Positions 6,836 through 8,762 of a DNA stretch of 8,762 bases are shown piece by piece. Position 1 is the first letter of the stretch. Each line of letters begins with the position of its first letter. Origin of the DNA: Actinomycetota bacterium (GTDB lineage: Bacteria; Actinomycetota; Thermoleophilia; Solirubrobacterales; Solirubrobacteraceae). Under the pieces are notes generated by a model. It saw only the letters and a list, made by a program, of their open reading frames with translations, did not search any database and was not told where the DNA came from. Both the position numbers and the translations under genes were made by a program. Location of the stretch: positions 1 through 8,762 of the forward strand of contig SYBY01000380.1 in NCBI GenBank assembly GCA_005788585.1, read 5' to 3'.

Positions 6836-7624
6836 TCAGATCAGCTTCCTCTCGTCGAGCCACGCCACGATCTGCTCGACCGTCGCGGACGTGTCCTCGT
6901 CCTCGATGATGGTGCCGCCGGACTTCTTGGGCGGCTCGGTGAAGTTGCCGCAGTCGATCCGCGACCCGGCGGCGCCGACCTTGTCGGCCTCGATGCCGGC
7001 GTCGGCGATCGTGACCTTCTCGAGCGGCTTCTTCTTCGCGCCCATGATCGCCTTCAGCGACGGGTAGCGCGGCTCGTTGATCGCGTCGCCCACGGAGATG
7101 ACGGCGGGCAGGTCGATCTCGACCGTGTCGTAGCCGTACTCGGCCTGGCGCTCGGCGGTGATGGTCTCACCGGCGACGTCCATCTTCACGACCTGCGTCA
7201 GCGACGGGTAGCCGAGGAACTCGCCCACGACCGCGCCGATGGTGTAGTTCTCGCCGTCGTCGCTCTGCTGACCCAGCAGGACGAGATCGGGGCTCTCACG
7301 CTCGAGCAGCTTCGCCAGGGCGTAGCCGGTCGCGATGACGTCGGAACCGGCGACGGCATCGTCGGTGAGCAGCACGGAACGATCCGCGCCGAGAGAGACG
7401 GCCTTGTGGAGCGCACGCTCAGCACCGGCCGGGCCGGCGGTGATCGCGACGATCTCCTCGACGGGGATGGTCCCGCCTTCCTTCAGCTGCACCGCGGCCT
7501 CGATGGCGTGGGTGTCATACGGGTTGAGGTTCTTCTCCCCGGATCGGTCCAGACGACCTGAACCGTCGATGCGCTTCTCGACGGCGGCGTCCGGCACCTC
7601 CTTCACCAGGACGGCAATCTTCAC
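6836..7624 (-). CDS. etfB: Electron transfer flavoprotein beta subunit (FixA family)
   Basis: A 262-residue beta subunit of EtfAB, which carries AMP and docks onto the partner dehydrogenases. It begins MKIAVLVKEVPD, typical of the family. It has LGADRS near 78-83, the nucleotide-site stretch LLGQQSDDGENYTIG near 115-130, and the ETF-beta signature NEPRYPSLKAIM followed by AKKK near 183-198. The start is a GTG at 7622-7624, preceded at 5 bases by a strong AGAGGAGG-type ribosome site (7630-7637). It is the first gene of the etfB-etfA-oxidoreductase operon and is preceded by a promoter and operator-like palindromes. The nucleotide loop reads SDDGENYTIG instead of the more usual DDDSNQTG form; that looks like family variation, not damage. 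Whether this EtfAB bifurcates cannot be decided by eye, but the paired ETF-QO points to ordinary respiratory electron transfer. Confidence 0.96.
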   Translation of the reverse strand: MKIAVLVKEVPDAAVEKRIDGSGRLDRSGEKNLNPYDTHAIEAAVQLKEGGTIPVEEIVAITAGPAGAERALHKAVSLGADRSVLLTDDAVAGSDVIATGYALAKLLERESPDLVLLGQQSDDGENYTIGAVVGEFLGYPSLTQVVKMDVAGETITAERQAEYGYDTVEIDLPAVISVGDAINEPRYPSLKAIMGAKKKPLEKVTIADAGIEADKVGAAGSRIDCGNFTEPPKKSGGTIIEDEDTSATVEQIVAWLDERKLI

Positions 7625-7644
7625 TTCGGCCTCCTCTGGGCAAA

Positions 7645-7654
7645 CGAACGTTCG
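7645..7654. promoter_or_regulatory. Perfect 10-bp palindrome near the etf transcription start
   Basis: CGAACGTTCG is a perfect palindrome between the proposed -10 box and the etfB ribosome site. Its position at or just after the expected transcription start would suit a second operator, but it is short and could be chance in GC-rich DNA. Confidence 0.3.
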
Positions 7655-7656
7655 GG

Positions 7657-7683
7657 ATGCTAGCGAACTGACTGACGAGTCAA
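7657..7683 (-). promoter_or_regulatory. Candidate sigma-70-type promoter of the etf operon
   Basis: On the - strand, TTGACT (7683-7678) and TAGCAT (7662-7657) match -35 and -10 hexamers, though the 15-base spacer is shorter than the usual 17. Transcription would start near 7650, about 25 bases before the etfB GTG. It is the best hexamer pair I see in the 136-base gap ahead of etfB. Confidence 0.45.
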
Positions 7684-7686
7684 TCG
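7669..7686. promoter_or_regulatory. FadR/TetR-type operator candidate over the etf -35 box
   Basis: TGACTGACGAGTCAATCG is an imperfect palindrome (TGACTGAC and GTCAATCG around GA, 6 of 8 arm positions pairing; symmetry continues outward at lower quality). Against the Bacillus FadR box as I recall it (TGAATGAMTANTCATTCA), 14 of 18 positions agree. FadR there is a TetR-family repressor of fatty-acid oxidation genes, including etf genes, released by long-chain acyl-CoA. Overlap with the -35 box is where a repressor would act. The regulator itself is not in this window. Confidence 0.45.
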
Positions 7687-7736
7687 GTCGCCTGTGCGGG
7701 TGACAGCCGGAGCCGCGTCCTGCGACCCCGGACCGC

Positions 7737-7770
7737 CCGGGCGACCATGGTTGGTCGGGCTTACGCCCGG
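7737..7770 (-). repeat. Nested inverted repeats around the stop of the B12-domain gene
   Basis: CCGGGC (7737-7742) pairs with GCCCGG (7765-7770), enclosing GACC-ATGGTT-GGTC (7743-7756). Alternatively a small hairpin CGGGC-TTAC-GCCCG (7756-7769) holds the stop codon in its loop. It may terminate the B12-domain transcript, but there is no T-run, and the two folds are mutually exclusive. Confidence 0.35.
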
Positions 7771-8171
7771 TCTACGGACGTCTGGATGAAGTCGATGATG
7801 TCCTGCGTCGGAGCACCCGGCGTGAACACCTCGGCGACACCCAGCGACTTCAGCTCCGGGATGTCGTCCGCGGGAATGGTCCCGCCGACGGTCACCAGCA
7901 CGTCATCGATGTCCTGCTCCCGCAGCAGCTCGACGATCCGGGGCACGAGCGTCATGTGCGCTCCCGAGAGGATCGAGAGGCCCACCGCATCGGCGTCCTC
8001 CTGGATCACGGTCTCGACGATCTGCTCGGGAGTCTGGTGGAGACCCGTGTAGATCACCTCCATGCCGGCATCACGCAGCGCGCGGGCGATGATCTTCGCT
8101 CCGCGATCGTGTCCGTCCAAGCCGGGCTTGGCGACGACGACACGGATCTTCTTCTGCGTGGGCTGGGACAT
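7761..8171 (-). CDS. Stand-alone cobalamin-binding domain, methylmalonyl-CoA mutase C-terminal type
   Basis: A 136-residue protein consisting almost entirely of a B12-binding Rossmann-like domain. It has the full signature: DGHDRG at 19-24, in which His21 is the expected lower axial ligand to cobalt; LSILSG at 65-70 (the S-x-L part); and VGGTIP at 95-100 (the GG part). It is the size of the small subunits of split mutases, such as isobutyryl-CoA mutase or archaeal-type methylmalonyl-CoA mutase, which pair with a separate catalytic barrel that binds the acyl-CoA. No such large subunit is in this window, so the exact substrate cannot be named. The ATG at 8171 fits the family N-terminus, but the bases before it (CTCTCCCC) are not a ribosome site. 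The gap of 136 bases to etfB holds a promoter, so the two are probably separate transcripts, though both fit acyl-CoA catabolism. Confidence 0.9.
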   Translation of the reverse strand: MSQPTQKKIRVVVAKPGLDGHDRGAKIIARALRDAGMEVIYTGLHQTPEQIVETVIQEDADAVGLSILSGAHMTLVPRIVELLREQDIDDVLVTVGGTIPADDIPELKSLGVAEVFTPGAPTQDIIDFIQTSVDRA

Positions 8172-8219
8172 GGGGAGAGCGCCGCTGGGCCGACGTACCG
8201 TCTGAGCTGCGGCCGCGGG

Positions 8220-8225
8220 ATCATA
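8220..8225 (-). promoter_or_regulatory. Candidate -10 box for the B12-domain gene
   Basis: TATGAT on the - strand is a near-consensus -10 hexamer, 48 bases before the ATG, in otherwise very GC-rich DNA. No good -35 hexamer lies at 16-19 bases; that place is taken by the CG-alternating hairpin, so the assignment is tentative. Confidence 0.35.
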
Positions 8226-8226
8226 G

Positions 8227-8249
8227 ACGCGCGCGCGCCTGCCGCGCGT
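8227..8249 (-). terminator. CG-rich hairpin after the diguanylate cyclase gene
   Basis: ACGCGCG (8227-8233) and CGCGCGT (8243-8249) are exact reverse complements; slipped registers also pair. It lies 17 bases past the cyclase stop and just ahead of the proposed promoter of the next gene, so it may end the cyclase transcript. It has no T-run. The 8227-8238 stretch is purely alternating purine-pyrimidine. Confidence 0.35.
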
Positions 8250-8266
8250 TCTCCCTCGATGTCGCC

Positions 8267-8762
8267 CTACGCCAGACGCAGGTGCGGGTAGTCCCCGTCG
8301 GTGCGGATGGTCCCGTACCGCACGCAGTTCTTCCCGTCGCGCTTGGCCTGGTAGAGCGCCTGGTCGGCGGCCGCGATGAGCGCTTGGCCGTCGGGGACCT
8401 CGGCACCGAGCGAGGCCACGCCGACGGACGTCGTGACGGAGAGCCGCTCGCCCTCGGTGTCGACCAGCTCGAGTGCGGCAACCGCGGCGCGTACGCGCTC
8501 GGCCAGGGCGATCGCCTGGCTGAAGTCCACGCCCTGGAGCACCACGCCGAGCTCCTCGCCGCCGTAGCGCGCGGGCTCGTCGTCGGCGCGGCAGCACTCG
8601 CGCAACGCGTCGGCCACGGCACGCAGGACGATGTCGCCGGTCTGATGGCCGCGGCTGTCGTTGACGGCCTTGAAGTCGTCGAGGTCGAGCAGCACGAAGC
8701 TCAGCGGCACCTGCGACCGGTGGTAGCGCTCGACGCCCTGGGTCAGCAGCTCCTGCAGGCGG
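8267..8762 (-). CDS. Diguanylate cyclase, GGDEF domain (5' part outside the window)
   Basis: The last 164 residues of a GGDEF protein; the frame is open to the window edge, so any sensor domain is not visible. The in-frame GTG at 8710 is internal: the upstream codons read RLQELL...ERYHRSQ, the usual stretch after the D-x-LTG-x-x-NR motif. The active-site motifs are good: DLDDFK and ND, GHQTGD, then YGGEEL in place of GGEEF. The catalytic GGEE is intact; only the final Phe is Leu. An RADD inhibitory site (RxxD) lies at the same spacing before GGEE as in PleD. The domain ends with the standard [14 protein letters not shown] helix and about 20 further residues. It most likely makes c-di-GMP with product inhibition. 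It is the only one of the three GGDEF proteins here that combines a canonical D-x-D-x-FK motif with an I-site. Confidence 0.93.
   Translation of the reverse strand, partial: RLQELLTQGVERYHRSQVPLSFVLLDLDDFKAVNDSRGHQTGDIVLRAVADALRECCRADDEPARYGGEELGVVLQGVDFSQAIALAERVRAAVAALELVDTEGERLSVTTSVGVASLGAEVPDGQALIAAADQALYQAKRDGKNCVRYGTIRTDGDYPHLRLA

Noticed and set aside
6834..6863. Upstream GTG start for etfA at 6863
   Set aside because: It would add ten residues absent from the family and overlap etfB; the ATG at 6833 has a ribosome site and gives the expected N-terminus.
8172..8597. Extending the B12-domain gene upstream in the same frame to 8597
   Set aside because: The added part overlaps the GGDEF gene in another frame, is low-complexity, and has no homology pattern; the B12 domain begins immediately after the ATG at 8171.
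110..8762. A dedicated link between cyclic-di-nucleotide signalling and the Etf operon
   Set aside because: Three GGDEF genes surround the etf block, but they are on separate transcription units and such genes can be numerous in bacterial genomes; adjacency alone is not evidence.
1..8762. CRISPR arrays, tRNA or rRNA genes, insertion sequences, prophage or attachment sites
   Set aside because: I looked for spaced direct repeats, cloverleaf-like segments, transposase motifs and terminal inverted repeats and saw none; the longest gene gaps are under 140 bases.

Overview
The window is GC-rich DNA, densely coded on both strands. The gene content and protein style (GGDEF-HD regulators with six-helix membrane sensors, a secreted CARDB-like protein, an etfB-etfA-ETF dehydrogenase operon, a stand-alone B12 domain) suggest a high-GC actinobacterium-like organism. 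My best guess is the Thermoleophilia/Solirubrobacterales. That placement is an inference from style; the window has no rRNA or other taxonomic marker.

Layout. From 110 to 3224, on the + strand, lie two overlapping genes for paralogous membrane proteins, each with six predicted membrane helices, a GGDEF domain and an HD-GYP-like domain. They look like a tandem duplication: from the start of GGDEF to the end of the HD domain every motif sits at the same residue number in both. Everything from 3233 to the right edge is on the - strand. Read in the direction of transcription, this is: the 3' part of a diguanylate cyclase gene (8762-8267, truncated by the window edge); a stand-alone cobalamin-binding domain of the methylmalonyl-CoA mutase type (8171-7761); a regulated promoter region; etfB, etfA and an ETF:quinone oxidoreductase (7624-4111) with gaps of 2 and 5 bases; a cluster of three strong hairpins (4018-4110); and a secreted CARDB-like protein (4000-3233) that converges on the GGDEF-HD pair.

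How it fits together. The Etf operon should take electrons from FAD-dependent dehydrogenases, such as acyl-CoA dehydrogenases, and pass them through the EtfAB flavoprotein to the membrane quinone pool. The B12 domain fits odd-chain or branched acyl-CoA metabolism, in which a mutase rearranges methylmalonyl-CoA or a related thioester. An 18-base imperfect palindrome resembling the Bacillus FadR operator overlaps the -35 box of the etf promoter, so repression relieved by long-chain acyl-CoA is plausible. The three GGDEF proteins around this block suggest cyclic-di-nucleotide signalling, but nothing in the sequence ties them functionally to the Etf genes.

Most interesting points. (1) The tandem GGDEF-HD paralogs have diverged differently: the first keeps a product-inhibition site (RxxD) but has lost three expected HD-GYP metal-ligand histidines and altered its GTP-site motif; the second has a clean GGDEF active site, no RxxD, and only one of those histidines lost. 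(2) The ETF:quinone oxidoreductase lacks one of the four cysteines that normally hold its 4Fe-4S cluster. (3) Two adjacent perfect hairpins just past the etf operon share an identical 14-base core and loop. (4) A FadR-like operator lies over the etf promoter.
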